Of a stretch of DNA of 64,000 nucleotides, positions 1 to 8,814 are shown in pieces (position 1 is the stretch's first letter; each line of letters begins with the position of its first letter). The notes below the pieces were generated by a model. It was not told where the DNA came from, searched no databases, and saw nothing but the letters and a program-made list of their open reading frames with translations. Source of the DNA: Thermoanaerobaculia bacterium (GTDB lineage Bacteria > Acidobacteriota > Thermoanaerobaculia > UBA5066); NCBI GenBank assembly GCA_022071945.1, contig JAJVIN010000025.1:23961-87960 (forward strand). Reading direction: 5' to 3'. The translations under genes were made by a program, and so were the position numbers.

Positions 1-7
1 GCGCGAG

Positions 8-69
8 GGATTCCGCTCGTCCTCTGGCGCTTCTCCGCGTCACTCTCTCGAACTCGATTGTCGTGGGAG
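8..69 (+). repeat. Imperfect direct repeat, copy 1 (copy 2 at 1175-1236)
   Basis: An ungapped alignment at an offset of 1167 bases gives 51 identities in 62. The repeat covers the stretch from ggattccg to gtcgtgggag. Copy 2 lies within the first 45 codons of the MscS-type gene, just before its hydrophobic signal segment. The match extends too far to be chance in this composition, so a duplicated or eroded gene start is likely. Confidence 0.7.
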
Positions 70-226
70 CCGTGTCTCATGGCGCTCGCGAAGGGTAGCA
101 CCCGTGGCGCGAGCGGAGGAGCTGCCCCCGGAGTCTGCTCACGACCGGCCTGGCATTGCTACTGCCGCCCCCGAGGCCCGGGCGCCATCACGCGCGAAGT
201 CGACGAAAGCACAGATGGAGTTTTGT

Positions 227-232
227 TACAAT
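227..232 (+). promoter_or_regulatory. Possible extended -10 promoter element
   Basis: TACAAT is preceded by TG and one base, the extended -10 arrangement, about 150 bases before the start codon at 381. No clear -35 hexamer sits at the usual distance. It lies in a locally AT-richer stretch. Suggestive only. Confidence 0.25.
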
Positions 233-380
233 CCGACCTTCGTTTGTGAACCAGCGCGATCAGTAGAAGACAATGAAAGCAGCTCACAGCGTTCAGCGCT
301 GGTGGCGAGGCGCCTGCGATGACGGCGCATCCGGATTGACAGCCTGTGCGTTCCGAACGACGCACAAGCAAGGAGGCATC

Positions 381-1082
381 ATGAACATCCACAGGCCGAT
401 GACGGTCATCTCGTTTGCTCTGCTTTTCGCGGCGCCGCTGGTCGCCCAGCAGCCCGCGGCGCCTGCGACCGATCCCGTCACTGTCATCAAGCAGTCGCTC
501 CAGAAGAGTGCGGCCTCGATTCGCCAATACCAGTGGGTCGAATCGACGACGGTCTCCATGAAAGGCGAGGTGAAGTCGCAGACGCAGGCCACCTGCTACT
601 ACGGCGCCGACGGCAAGGTCCAGAAGGTCCCGGTCACCGCGCCTCCGGCCGAAGACAAGAAACGGGGCCTCCGGGGAAAGATCGTCGAGAACAAGAAGGA
701 GGAGATTTCCGCTTCGATGAAGGAGGCGGTGGCCCTCGTGCACCAGTACATCCCGCCCGACCCGGCCCGCATCCAGGCCGCGAAGGACGCCGGCCGGCTG
801 ACCCTGACGCCGCCTGACCAGAAAGGGAGCGTCGTCGTCGTCGTCAAGGACTACCTCAAGGCCGGGGACTCGCTGACGATCAACCTGAACGCCGCGGCGG
901 GTCTCCTGACGGGGGTGGCCGTCTCAACGTTCACGGACGCGAAGGAAGCGGTCGGCCTGAAGGTGACGACGGCGACGCTTCCAGATGGCACGGTCTACGC
1001 GTCGCAGACGAACCTCGATGTCGCCGCGCAGAACCTCGCCGTGGCGATCGCAAACTCCGGGTACCGCAAGGCTGGAAGCTGA
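381..1082 (+). CDS. Secreted protein of unknown function
   Basis: A 233-residue protein with a clear Sec signal (basic start, hydrophobic run, cut near residue 22 after VAQ). The start at 381 is chosen because AGGAGG lies four bases upstream and the signal peptide begins there. The mature part has an early segment of the QYQWVE type, a KKRGLRGKIVENKKEE stretch, and a beta-rich C-terminal half ending in NSGYRKAGS. From memory, similar 230-residue exported proteins of unknown role occur in acidobacterial genomes; I know no function. It stands alone before the MscS-type gene, 23 bases downstream. Confidence 0.85.
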   Translation: MNIHRPMTVISFALLFAAPLVAQQPAAPATDPVTVIKQSLQKSAASIRQYQWVESTTVSMKGEVKSQTQATCYYGADGKVQKVPVTAPPAEDKKRGLRGKIVENKKEEISASMKEAVALVHQYIPPDPARIQAAKDAGRLTLTPPDQKGSVVVVVKDYLKAGDSLTINLNAAAGLLTGVAVSTFTDAKEAVGLKVTTATLPDGTVYASQTNLDVAAQNLAVAIANSGYRKAGS

Positions 1083-1105
1083 GCACGAGACCAGCCATTT
1101 CAACA

Positions 1106-2875
1106 GTGGCGGGACCTATTAAGAGCCCGGCCACTGATCCAACGGCGGCGTCCACGTCGTGGCGCAGCCATAGAGGATTCCGATCGTCCAGTGGCGCCTC
1201 TCCGCGTCTATCTCCCGACCAGGATTGTCGCGGGAGAATTTCCCGGACGGCCCTGCTGGCGCTGGTGCTCGTCGCCGTTGCCACGGGCCGATTCGCCAGT
1301 GGCCAGGACGCGACGGCGTCCAGGACCTCGGAGAACCCCGAGGTCGTCACGCCAACAGCTGACGTCGAGATCGACGGCACCGTTCTCTTTCGGGTCCGCG
1401 GTTTCTCTTCTCTCCCCGCTGAACAGAGGGCCGCGGGGATCGTCTCCCGGATCGAGGCGATCGCCAGCGACCAGGCATTCGATCCTGGCACCCTTCGAGC
1501 CGTGGACCTCGACGGCATGCTCCAGATCAGGGCTGGCGAACGATTTGTGATGTCTGTTTTCGACTCGGACGGGCGGCTCGAGGGCGTGTCGAAGATTGTG
1601 CTGGCGAACGCACACGTGAAGCGGATTGGCGAGGCCATCCTTCAGTACCGGGAGGCACGGAAGCGGCCAGCGCTGGTCCGTGGGGCGGCCATCAGTGCTG
1701 GCGTGCTCGTCGCCTTCGTTTTCGCGGCCTGGCTGGTGATCCGGTCCTTCCGCAAGCTCTCGGCACTTCTCGAGGGTCGCTACCGGCAGCGCCTCCGCTC
1801 GGTCGGCGTGCAGTCTTTCGAGATCGTGAGGGTGGAGCGCGTCTGGGAAGCGCTGAACGGGGCGCTGAGATTGATCAAGACGGTGGCGCTCGTCACGCTC
1901 GCGGTCCTGGCCCTCGACGCGGTGCTCGGTCTCTTTCCATGGACGCGTCCGATCGCCCAACGCCTCACGGGTGTCCTGGTACGGCCTCTTGGAGTTCTGT
2001 TCCACTCCTTTCTGGCGACCCTCCCGGACCTCATCTTCCTGTCGGTCCTGTTCTTTGTCGTCCGCTACCTCTTGAGGCTGCTGCGCCTCTTCTTCGAGGC
2101 GATCGAGCGGAAGACGGTTTCCTTCGCGGGCTTCGAGCCGGAGTGGGCACTGCCGACCTACAAGATCGCTCGGGTCGCCGTTGCCGCCTTCGCGATCGTG
2201 GTCGCCTACCCCTACATTCCGGGTTCGGGTTCCGCGGCGTTCAAGGGAGTGTCCCTCTTTCTGGGCATCGTCTTCTCGCTCGGGTCTACCTCCTTCATCT
2301 CGAATACGGTTGCCGGCTATTCGATGACGTACCGGCGGGCCTTCCGGGTCGGTGATCGCGTGCGGATCGGTGATGTGGTCGGAGACGTGACCGAGGTCCG
2401 CTTGCAGGTGACACACATCCGTACGCCCAAGAACGAGGAAGTCACGGTTCCGAACTCGCAGATCCTGGGTTCGAACGTGGTGAACTACAGCAGGCTCGCG
2501 AAGGAGCCTGGATTGATCCTTCACACGACGGTCGGCATCGGGTACGAGACTCCATGGCGCCAGGTGGAAGCGATGCTGTTACTCGCCGCGGAGAGGACTC
2601 CCGGCTTGCTGAAGGAGCCGCCGCCCTTCGTCTTGCAGACCGCCCTGGGCGACTTTTGCGTCACCTACGAGATCAACGTCTATTGTGACGCCCCGCACAG
2701 GATGCCGGCCCTCTACGCCGAACTCCACCGGCAGATTCTTGACGTTTTCAACGAATACGGCGTCCAGATCATGACCCCTGCCTATGAAGGCGACACGGCG
2801 CAGCCGAAGGTCGTCCCAAAGGATCAGTGGTTCCTCGCGCCGGCGCACTCTTCTCACGCGGGAGATCGGCAGTGA
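1106..2875 (+). CDS. MscS-family mechanosensitive ion channel
   Basis: A 589-residue inner-membrane channel of the MscS superfamily, which opens under membrane tension to release ions and small solutes. It has an export signal near residues 45-67, a periplasmic domain of about 110 residues, then hydrophobic helices around residues 190-390. The MscS core follows, with pore-lining helix, the beta-domain signature around VGDRVRIGDVVGDVTEV and VPNSQILGSNVVNYS, and a cytoplasmic alpha/beta domain. The start is GTG at 1106; a later start inside the frame is possible because the first 40 residues are Ser/Arg/Pro rich and no strong ribosome binding site is visible. Longer than E. coli MscS (286 residues) because of the periplasmic and extra membrane segments. 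Confidence 0.9.
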   Translation: MAGPIKSPATDPTAASTSWRSHRGFRSSSGASPRLSPDQDCRGRISRTALLALVLVAVATGRFASGQDATASRTSENPEVVTPTADVEIDGTVLFRVRGFSSLPAEQRAAGIVSRIEAIASDQAFDPGTLRAVDLDGMLQIRAGERFVMSVFDSDGRLEGVSKIVLANAHVKRIGEAILQYREARKRPALVRGAAISAGVLVAFVFAAWLVIRSFRKLSALLEGRYRQRLRSVGVQSFEIVRVERVWEALNGALRLIKTVALVTLAVLALDAVLGLFPWTRPIAQRLTGVLVRPLGVLFHSFLATLPDLIFLSVLFFVVRYLLRLLRLFFEAIERKTVSFAGFEPEWALPTYKIARVAVAAFAIVVAYPYIPGSGSAAFKGVSLFLGIVFSLGSTSFISNTVAGYSMTYRRAFRVGDRVRIGDVVGDVTEVRLQVTHIRTPKNEEVTVPNSQILGSNVVNYSRLAKEPGLILHTTVGIGYETPWRQVEAMLLLAAERTPGLLKEPPPFVLQTALGDFCVTYEINVYCDAPHRMPALYAELHRQILDVFNEYGVQIMTPAYEGDTAQPKVVPKDQWFLAPAHSSHAGDRQ

Positions 2876-2884
2876 GGCCCCCTC

Positions 2885-3291
2885 ATTCGTGACGTCATCC
2901 AGCGATTCCGGTCCCACTCTTCTCCACCGCGGCCCTTCTCCGATGCCGCCTCCGCCCGGGTGTTCATCGCCATCCGCGCATGCGCGAAGGGGCTCGAGAT
3001 GATTCACGGCGCCGAGGTCACAAACGCGCCCGGGTACCGGTGCGCCCTGGTGGATTCCTCGGTTGCTGCGAATGCCGCCCTGGCGGCGCTCACACGCTCG
3101 CCGTGCCGGAGTCCGGCCACGGCCCTGAAGCCATGGTCGGGGTCTACGACCTCTCGAGCCGGATTGTCCACGACCTGATGTCCGGGCAGCCCGGGCTAGG
3201 GAAGCCTCCCGGTAACGAGGAGGAGTTCCGCTCGATGCCGGAGAAAATGCTGGACAGCGATGCCATTCGCGCACGGCTCGGAGCCGGCTGA
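2885..3291 (+). pseudogene. Possible degenerate reading frame between MscS and DUF3604 genes
   Basis: The 448 bases between neighbouring genes contain no normal gene. One plus frame reads plausibly as protein from 2885 to about 3090 (including ARVFIAIRACAKGLEMIHG), and another continues from about 3100 to the TGA at 3289 (including PEAMVGVYDLSSRIVHDL). Together they could be a frameshifted fragment of roughly 135 residues with no usable start. I do not recognise a family. It could equally be random open frame in GC-rich DNA. Confidence 0.25.
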
Positions 3292-5880
3292 TCCAGCTAT
3301 CATTGTTCTTTGGAGGTTCGTGCATGCGCCCATTCCGTCCCGGTTCCGTGATCCTCGGGCTCGGTCTCCTCTTCTTCGCAACCCCTGCTGTTCTCGCGCA
3401 GGATGCCGGCTACCACGATCCGGTGGCTTCCGAGAAGGCCTTCCCGAAGAAGCCGTACTCGCCTTACGCCGGCCGCGACTTCCCGATCCGTCCATTCTTC
3501 GGAGACACGCATCTCCACACTTCATTCTCGATGGACGCCGGGGCGGCTGGCGCACGGCTCGGCCCGGGCGACGCCTACCGCTTCGCTCGGGGCGAGGAGA
3601 TCACGGCCTCCTCCAACCAGCCCGTGAAGCTCTCCCGTCCGCTCGATTTTCTCGTCGTCGCCGACCACTCGGACGGCTTCGGCTTCTTCCCCCTCCTGAT
3701 GTCCGGCGACCCGACCCTGCTCTCCACGGAGAAGGGCCGCTTGTGGTACGAGCAGATCAAGGGGGGCAAGGGTGCCGAGGCGGCCTTCGACATCATCCAG
3801 GCCTTCAGCGCCAATAAGATGCCCAAGGGGTTCCCTGTACCCGGCGCGCCCGCCTATCGCTCGGCCTGGCAGGAGGTCATAAAGGCCGCCGAGACCTACA
3901 ACGATCCCGGCCGCTTCACGACCTTCATCGGGTTCGAATGGACCGTCAACACGGGCGGCAACAACCTGCACCGGAACATCATCTTCCGGGGCAACGGCAC
4001 CCAGGCGGCCCGGGTCGAGCCGTACACCACCATCCCTCCGCTGGGAAGCGACAACCCCGTGGACCTCTGGAAGTGGATGGCAGTGGCGGAGGAGAAGACC
4101 GGGAGCGATATCCTGGCCATCGCGCACAACGGAAACCTCAGCAACGGAACGATGTTCCCGGTTGTCGAGGCCTTCGGGAAGAAGATCGACAAGGAATACG
4201 TGGAGACGCGCGCGAAGTGGGAGCGGCTCTACGAGGTGACGCAGATGAAGGGGGACGGCGAGACACACCCCCTCCTTTCCCCCACTGACGAGTTCGCCGA
4301 CTTCGAGATCTGGGACAAGGCCAACCTCGCCGTCACCCAGGCAAAGAAGAAGGAGATGCTCGAGTTCGAGTACGCGCGCGCGGCGCTCAAGAACGGCCTC
4401 TCACTCGAGGCGAAGCTCGGCACCAACCCGTACAAGTTCGGCATGATCGGGAGCACCGACGCTCACACGGGTCTTCCCGCGGTGGAAGAAGAAAACTTCT
4501 TCGGCAAGGTCACCGTCAGCGAACCGAATCCCGAACGGCTCACGGCCAACTTCATGACGAACCCCAAGATCGGGGTCACCATCAAGGACTGGGAGGTCTC
4601 TGCCTCCGGCTACGCGGCGGTCTGGGCCAAGGAGAACACCCGCGAGTCGATCTTCGACGCGATGCAGAGGAGAGAGACCTACGCCACGACGGGATCACGC
4701 ATGATCGTCCGTCTCTTCGGCGGTTTCGACTTCGAGCCGAAAGACGCACACGACCGCCTGATCGCGCGGGTCGGCTACAGCAAGGGCGTTCCCATGGGTG
4801 GCGACCTCGAGAAGGCACCGAAGGGGAAGGTCCCATCCTTCCTGGTCGGAGCGCTCAAGGACCCCATCGGCGCCAATCTCGATCGCATCCAGATCATCAA
4901 GGGCTGGATGGACGCCAAGGGTGAACTCCACGAGAAGGTCTACGACGTCGCCTGGTCCGACGGCCGCAAGCCCGACCCGAAGACAGGGAAGTTGCCCTCT
5001 GTCGGCAACACCGTCGATGTCGCCAACGCCACGTGGACGAACTCGATCGGCGCCCCCGAGCTGATCACCGTCTGGAAGGACCCGTCTTTCGACCCGGCGC
5101 AGCGCGCCTTCTACTACGCCCGCGTCATCGAGATCCCGACGCCCCGCTGGACGGCTTATGACGCCCAGCGCTTCGGCACGAAGGCTCTTCCCGGAACCCG
5201 CATGACCATCACGGAGCGGGCCTACACGTCGCCGATCTGGTACACGCCCAACTGATGCCATCCGCCGGCGCCTCTCCTTGCGCGAGCAGGGAGAGGCCCA
5301 GCCCCTTCCCCTTGAAACAGGCGACGTTCCTACCGTGAAGACGGTTCTGCGCGAGCCTCTGCTCCACTTCCTCGCCCTCGGCGCCCTTCGGTTCGCATGG
5401 TTCGAGTGGAAGGGCGGGGCCTCCGGACCGGGCACCAACCGTATCGTCGTCACGCCGGGACAGGTGGAACACCTGGTCTCGGGCTACACACGCACCTTCG
5501 GGCGCCCGCCGGCGGAGGCTGAACTCGAGGGCTTGATCGACGACTACGTCAAGGAGGAGATCGCCACGCGGGAGGCGACGGCCATGGGCCTCGACCGCGA
5601 CGACACGGTCATCCGCCGCCGGCTCCGCCAGAAACTGGAATTCCTCGCGGAGGAAGCGGTCGGCACCGCCACTCCCACCGATGCCGAGATCCAGGCTTGG
5701 GTCGATGCTCACCCCGAGTCCTTCGGCGGCGATGTCCGGCTTTCCTTCCGGCAGGTCTACATCAAGAAGGCAGGCAAGGGTCCCGCCGTCAAGGGAGAGG
5801 CTGAAAAGCTCCTCGCCCAGCTGCGGGCGGCTGGTCCCAAAACAAACACGGAGACCCTCGGGGACTCAACCATGCTCCCG
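3286..5880 (+). repeat. 2.6-kb tandem duplication, unit A
   Basis: Unit A (3286-5880) and unit B (about 5884-8481) align end to end. Each carries the leader and ribosome site, a DUF3604 gene, an intergenic spacer and the first 182 or so codons of the isomerase gene. The isomerase part differs at only about seven positions in 546, whereas the DUF3604 5' parts are much more diverged. Unit A stops inside the isomerase gene exactly where unit B begins. Confidence 0.9.
3324..5255 (+). CDS. DUF3604 protein, copy A
   Basis: A 643-residue exported protein of the DUF3604 family, which resembles PHP-type metal-dependent phosphoesterases; no substrate is established that I know of. The signal peptide is residues 1-26 (cut after VLAQ). 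Likely metal-binding motifs are FFGDTHLHTSFSMDAG (D61, H63, H65), VVADHSD, IAHNGN and IGSTDAHTG. The ATG at 3324 is preferred because GGAGG lies seven bases upstream at 3312-3316. It opens a plus-strand run of DUF3604, prolyl isomerase and HupE/UreJ genes. It is half of a tandem duplication with the gene at 5922-7856: the N-terminal two thirds have diverged clearly, while long patches of the C-terminal third are identical in DNA. Confidence 0.93.
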   Translation: MRPFRPGSVILGLGLLFFATPAVLAQDAGYHDPVASEKAFPKKPYSPYAGRDFPIRPFFGDTHLHTSFSMDAGAAGARLGPGDAYRFARGEEITASSNQPVKLSRPLDFLVVADHSDGFGFFPLLMSGDPTLLSTEKGRLWYEQIKGGKGAEAAFDIIQAFSANKMPKGFPVPGAPAYRSAWQEVIKAAETYNDPGRFTTFIGFEWTVNTGGNNLHRNIIFRGNGTQAARVEPYTTIPPLGSDNPVDLWKWMAVAEEKTGSDILAIAHNGNLSNGTMFPVVEAFGKKIDKEYVETRAKWERLYEVTQMKGDGETHPLLSPTDEFADFEIWDKANLAVTQAKKKEMLEFEYARAALKNGLSLEAKLGTNPYKFGMIGSTDAHTGLPAVEEENFFGKVTVSEPNPERLTANFMTNPKIGVTIKDWEVSASGYAAVWAKENTRESIFDAMQRRETYATTGSRMIVRLFGGFDFEPKDAHDRLIARVGYSKGVPMGGDLEKAPKGKVPSFLVGALKDPIGANLDRIQIIKGWMDAKGELHEKVYDVAWSDGRKPDPKTGKLPSVGNTVDVANATWTNSIGAPELITVWKDPSFDPAQRAFYYARVIEIPTPRWTAYDAQRFGTKALPGTRMTITERAYTSPIWYTPN

Positions 5881-5931
5881 TCGTGCTGGACCGACTATCA
5901 TGGGCTCATGGAGGTACGTGCGTGCGCCTAA
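5335..5931 (+). pseudogene. Truncated prolyl isomerase gene (duplicate copy)
   Basis: This copy starts with the same GTG and N-terminal anchor as the intact gene at 7936 and follows it for about 182 codons to DSTMLP. It then runs at the duplication junction (5880/5881) into unrelated sequence, ending WTDYHGLMEVRACA and TAA at 5929-5931. The parvulin catalytic half is missing. An Arg replaces Leu inside the single N-terminal membrane segment (ALRFAWF against ALLFAWF). Its end overlaps the start of the next DUF3604 gene by 10 bases. A stable anchored stub is conceivable, but a decaying copy is the simpler reading. Confidence 0.85.
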
Positions 5932-8481
5932 CCCGTTCCACGTCCTGGATCCTCGGGCTCGGTCTTCTCGTTTCCGCCAGTTCGTCCAGCCTCGCACAAG
6001 ATGCCGGGCAGGCAGACAAGGCGACACTGGAAAAGGCCCAGCCCAAGCCCCTGTACTCACCCTACGCGGGCAGGGACTACCCGACGCGGCCCCTTTTCGG
6101 CGACACACACCTTCACACGGCGTTGTCCTTCGACGCAGGCATCTTCGGAGCCCGCGTCACGCCTGAAGACGCCTACCGATTCGCCCGCGGTGAGGAGATC
6201 ACCTCCTCGACCGGGCAGCGGGTCAAACTGTCCCGGCCGCTCGACTGGCTCGTGGTGGCAGACCACTCCGACAACATGGGACTCATCACAGACCTCATGG
6301 CCGGGAAACCGGAGTTGCTCGCGGTCCCGAAGGGGCGCCGCTGGTACGACATGATGCAGGAGGGAAAGGGAGCCGACGCGGCGATCGAGATGATCATGTC
6401 CTTCGGCGAAGGTACCTTCCCGAAGGAGATGGTCTACGCGCCCGGCACCCCTGCCTATCGGTCGGCCTGGCAGGCGGAGATCAAGGCGGCCGAGACCTAC
6501 AACGACCCCAAGCGGTTCACCGCGTTCATCGGCTTCGAGTGGACCTCCAACACGGGCGCCAACAACCTGCACCGCAACATCATTTTTCGCGGTAACGGGG
6601 CACAAGCCATCCTGGTCGAGCCGTTCGTCACCTTCAAGCCGTGGGGTAGCGACAACCCCGAGGACCTCTGGAAGTGGATGACGGCCACGGAAGAGAAGAC
6701 AGGGAGCCCGGTTCTCGCGATTGCGCACAATGGCAACCTGAGCAACGGGATCATGTTCCCGATGGTCGAGGCATTCGGCAAGAAGCTCGACCGCCAGTAC
6801 GTTGAGACGCGGGCGAAGAGAGAACGGCTCTACGAGGTTACCCAGACAAAGGGGACCGGCGAGGCCCACCCGGTTCTCTCGCCCAATGACGAGTTCGCCG
6901 ACTTCGAGATCTGGGACAAGGGCAACCTCGACGGCAGTGTTGCCAAGAAGAAGGAGATGCTCGAATACGAGTATGCACGCTCCGCTCTGAAGAACGGCCT
7001 GAAGCTCGAGCAGCAGCTCGGCGTGAACCCCTACAAGTTCGGGATGATCGGCAGCACCGACGCGCACAACGGACTCGCCGCCGTGGAAGAGGACAACTTC
7101 TTCGGAAAGACAGCACCACAGGAGCCCAGCCCGGAACGGTTGACGAAGACCTTCGTAACCAACCCGAAGAGCGGCGTGAAGATCATGGACTGGGAAGTCG
7201 GGGCTTCGGGCTACGCGGCGGTCTGGGCGATGGAGAATACGCGCGAGTCGATCTTCGACGCCATGCAGAGGCGGGAAACCTACGCCACGACGGGATCGCG
7301 CATGATCGTCCGCTTCTTCGGCGGCTTCAACTTCGAGCCGAGAGACGCGCAGGACCGTATGCCAGCGAGAATCGGCTACAGCAAGGGCGTGCCGATGGGA
7401 GGGGATCTCGAGAAGGCGCCCAAGGGCAAGTCTCCGGCCTTTCTGGTCGCGGCCCTCAAGGACCCCATCGGCGCCAATCTCGACCGGATCCAGATCATCA
7501 AGGGCTGGATGGACGCCAAGGGTGAACTCCACGAGAAGGTCTACGACGTCGCCTGGTCCGACGGCCGCAAGCCCGACCCGAAGACAGGGAAGTTGCCCTC
7601 TGTCGGCAACACCGTCGATATCGCAAGTGCAACATGGACCAACTCGATCGGATCTCCCGAGCTGATCGCCGTCTGGAAAGACCCGTCTTTCGACCCAACC
7701 CAGCGCGCCTTCTACTACGTCCGCGTCATCGAGATCCCGACGCCCCGCTGGACGGCGTACGACGCCCAGCGCTTTGGCATCAAGCCACACCCCGAGACCC
7801 GCATGACCGTGACGGAGCGGGCCTACACGTCGCCGATTTGGTACACGCCCAACTGATGTCATCCGCCGGCGCCTCTCCTTACGTGAGCAGGGAGAGGCCC
7901 AGCCCCTTCCTCTTGAATCAGGCGACGTTCCTACCGTGAAGACGGTTCTGCGCGAGCCTCTGCTCCACTTCCTCGCCCTCGGCGCCCTTCTGTTCGCATG
8001 GTTCGAGTGGAAGGGCGGGGCCTCCGGACCGGGCACCAACCGTATCGTCGTCACGCCGGGACAGGTGGAACACCTGGTCTCGGGTTACACACGCACCTTC
8101 GGGCGCCCGCCGGCGGAGGCTGAACTCGAGGGCTTGATCGACGACTACGTCAAGGAGGAGATCGCCACGCGGGAGGCGACGGCCATGGGCCTCGACCGCG
8201 ACGACACGGTGATCCGCCGCCGGCTCCGCCAGAAACTGGAATTCCTCGCGGAGGAAGCGGTCGGCACCACCACTCCCACCGATGCCGAGATCCAGGCTTG
8301 GGTCGATGCTCACCCCGAGTCCTTCGGCGGCGATGTCCGGCTTTCCTTCCGGCAGGTCTACATCAAGAAGGCAGGCAAGGGTCCCGCCGTCAAGGGAGAG
8401 GCTGAAAAGCTCCTCGCCCAGCTGCGGGCGGCTGGTCCCGAAACAAACACACAGACCCTCGGGGACTCAACCATGCTCCCG
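5884..8481 (+). repeat. 2.6-kb tandem duplication, unit B
   Basis: The second copy of the unit described at 3286-5880, longer by one codon in the DUF3604 gene. After 8481 the isomerase gene continues intact, so unit B keeps the original downstream junction and unit A carries the novel joint. Confidence 0.9.
5922..7856 (+). CDS. DUF3604 protein, copy B
   Basis: A 644-residue paralogue of the protein at 3324-5255 with the same plan: signal peptide (residues 1-26, ending SSLAQ), FFGDTHLHTALSFDAG, VVADHSDN, IAHNGNLSNG and IGSTDAHNG. The start is GTG at 5922, with GGAGG seven bases upstream (5910-5914), matching the spacing of copy A. From about 7460 to 7620 the DNA is almost identical to copy A, while upstream it differs in many codons. 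Both copies keep all visible metal-ligand motifs, so both are probably active. It is followed by 79 bases and the intact isomerase gene. Confidence 0.93.
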   Translation: MRLTRSTSWILGLGLLVSASSSSLAQDAGQADKATLEKAQPKPLYSPYAGRDYPTRPLFGDTHLHTALSFDAGIFGARVTPEDAYRFARGEEITSSTGQRVKLSRPLDWLVVADHSDNMGLITDLMAGKPELLAVPKGRRWYDMMQEGKGADAAIEMIMSFGEGTFPKEMVYAPGTPAYRSAWQAEIKAAETYNDPKRFTAFIGFEWTSNTGANNLHRNIIFRGNGAQAILVEPFVTFKPWGSDNPEDLWKWMTATEEKTGSPVLAIAHNGNLSNGIMFPMVEAFGKKLDRQYVETRAKRERLYEVTQTKGTGEAHPVLSPNDEFADFEIWDKGNLDGSVAKKKEMLEYEYARSALKNGLKLEQQLGVNPYKFGMIGSTDAHNGLAAVEEDNFFGKTAPQEPSPERLTKTFVTNPKSGVKIMDWEVGASGYAAVWAMENTRESIFDAMQRRETYATTGSRMIVRFFGGFNFEPRDAQDRMPARIGYSKGVPMGGDLEKAPKGKSPAFLVAALKDPIGANLDRIQIIKGWMDAKGELHEKVYDVAWSDGRKPDPKTGKLPSVGNTVDIASATWTNSIGSPELIAVWKDPSFDPTQRAFYYVRVIEIPTPRWTAYDAQRFGIKPHPETRMTVTERAYTSPIWYTPN

Positions 8482-8814
8482 GCGGAGATATCGCTCCTGC
8501 CCCTCTTCGAGGTCGGCCGGACGTTCGGGGACGGATTCGCAAAGAAGCTCCTCACGATCGAGCCGGGGACCTGGTCCGGCCCGATCGAGTCCTCGTATGG
8601 ACTGCACATCGTCCTCGTTCGTGAACGCACCGAGGCCGAAAAGCCGAGCCTCACCCTGGTCCGTCCGCTCGTCGAACGCGAGCTGGCCGCCGAGCGCGGC
8701 AGACGAGAGCTGGAGAAGCTCTACGAACGGCTCCTCACCCGGTACACCGTCACGATCGAGATGCCGAAAGCGGTGCCGGACTCCGGCGAGGGGAAAGCGG
8801 AGGGCAGGCCGTGA
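7936..8814 (+). CDS. Membrane-anchored peptidyl-prolyl cis-trans isomerase (PpiC/SurA type)
   Basis: A 292-residue envelope folding factor. An N-terminal anchor (LLHFLALGALLFAWF) is followed by a SurA-like helical region to about residue 120. A parvulin-type rotamase domain lies at about 135-235 (VRLSFRQVYI, then FGDGFAKKLL and GPIESSYGLHIVLVRE), and a charged C-terminal helix follows. The start is GTG at 7936. It overlaps the next gene by four bases (GTGA at 8811-8814), so the two are translationally coupled. From memory, DUF3604, PpiC-type isomerase and HupE/UreJ genes often sit together, which suggests the isomerase helps assemble one of its neighbours; that role is inferred. Confidence 0.92.
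   Translation: MKTVLREPLLHFLALGALLFAWFEWKGGASGPGTNRIVVTPGQVEHLVSGYTRTFGRPPAEAELEGLIDDYVKEEIATREATAMGLDRDDTVIRRRLRQKLEFLAEEAVGTTTPTDAEIQAWVDAHPESFGGDVRLSFRQVYIKKAGKGPAVKGEAEKLLAQLRAAGPETNTQTLGDSTMLPAEISLLPLFEVGRTFGDGFAKKLLTIEPGTWSGPIESSYGLHIVLVRERTEAEKPSLTLVRPLVERELAAERGRRELEKLYERLLTRYTVTIEMPKAVPDSGEGKAEGRP

Larger units (their letters stand above)
1..380. other. Non-coding leader region with a partial repeat
   Basis: I see no convincing gene here. Bases 8-69 are an ungapped, imperfect copy (51 of 62 positions match by my count) of bases 1175-1236, which lie inside the 5' part of the MscS-type gene. This may be a remnant of a related gene start. An extended -10-like element on the plus strand (TG at 224-225, then TACAAT at 227-232) could serve the gene that starts at 381. 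AGGAGG at 371-376 is the ribosome binding site of that gene. Confidence 0.5.

Noticed and set aside
6057..8054. A 665-codon open frame on the minus strand opposite DUF3604 copy B
   Set aside because: It lies wholly antisense to a conserved gene, has His/Arg/Val-biased text typical of shadow frames in GC-rich DNA, and recurs opposite copy A for the same reason.
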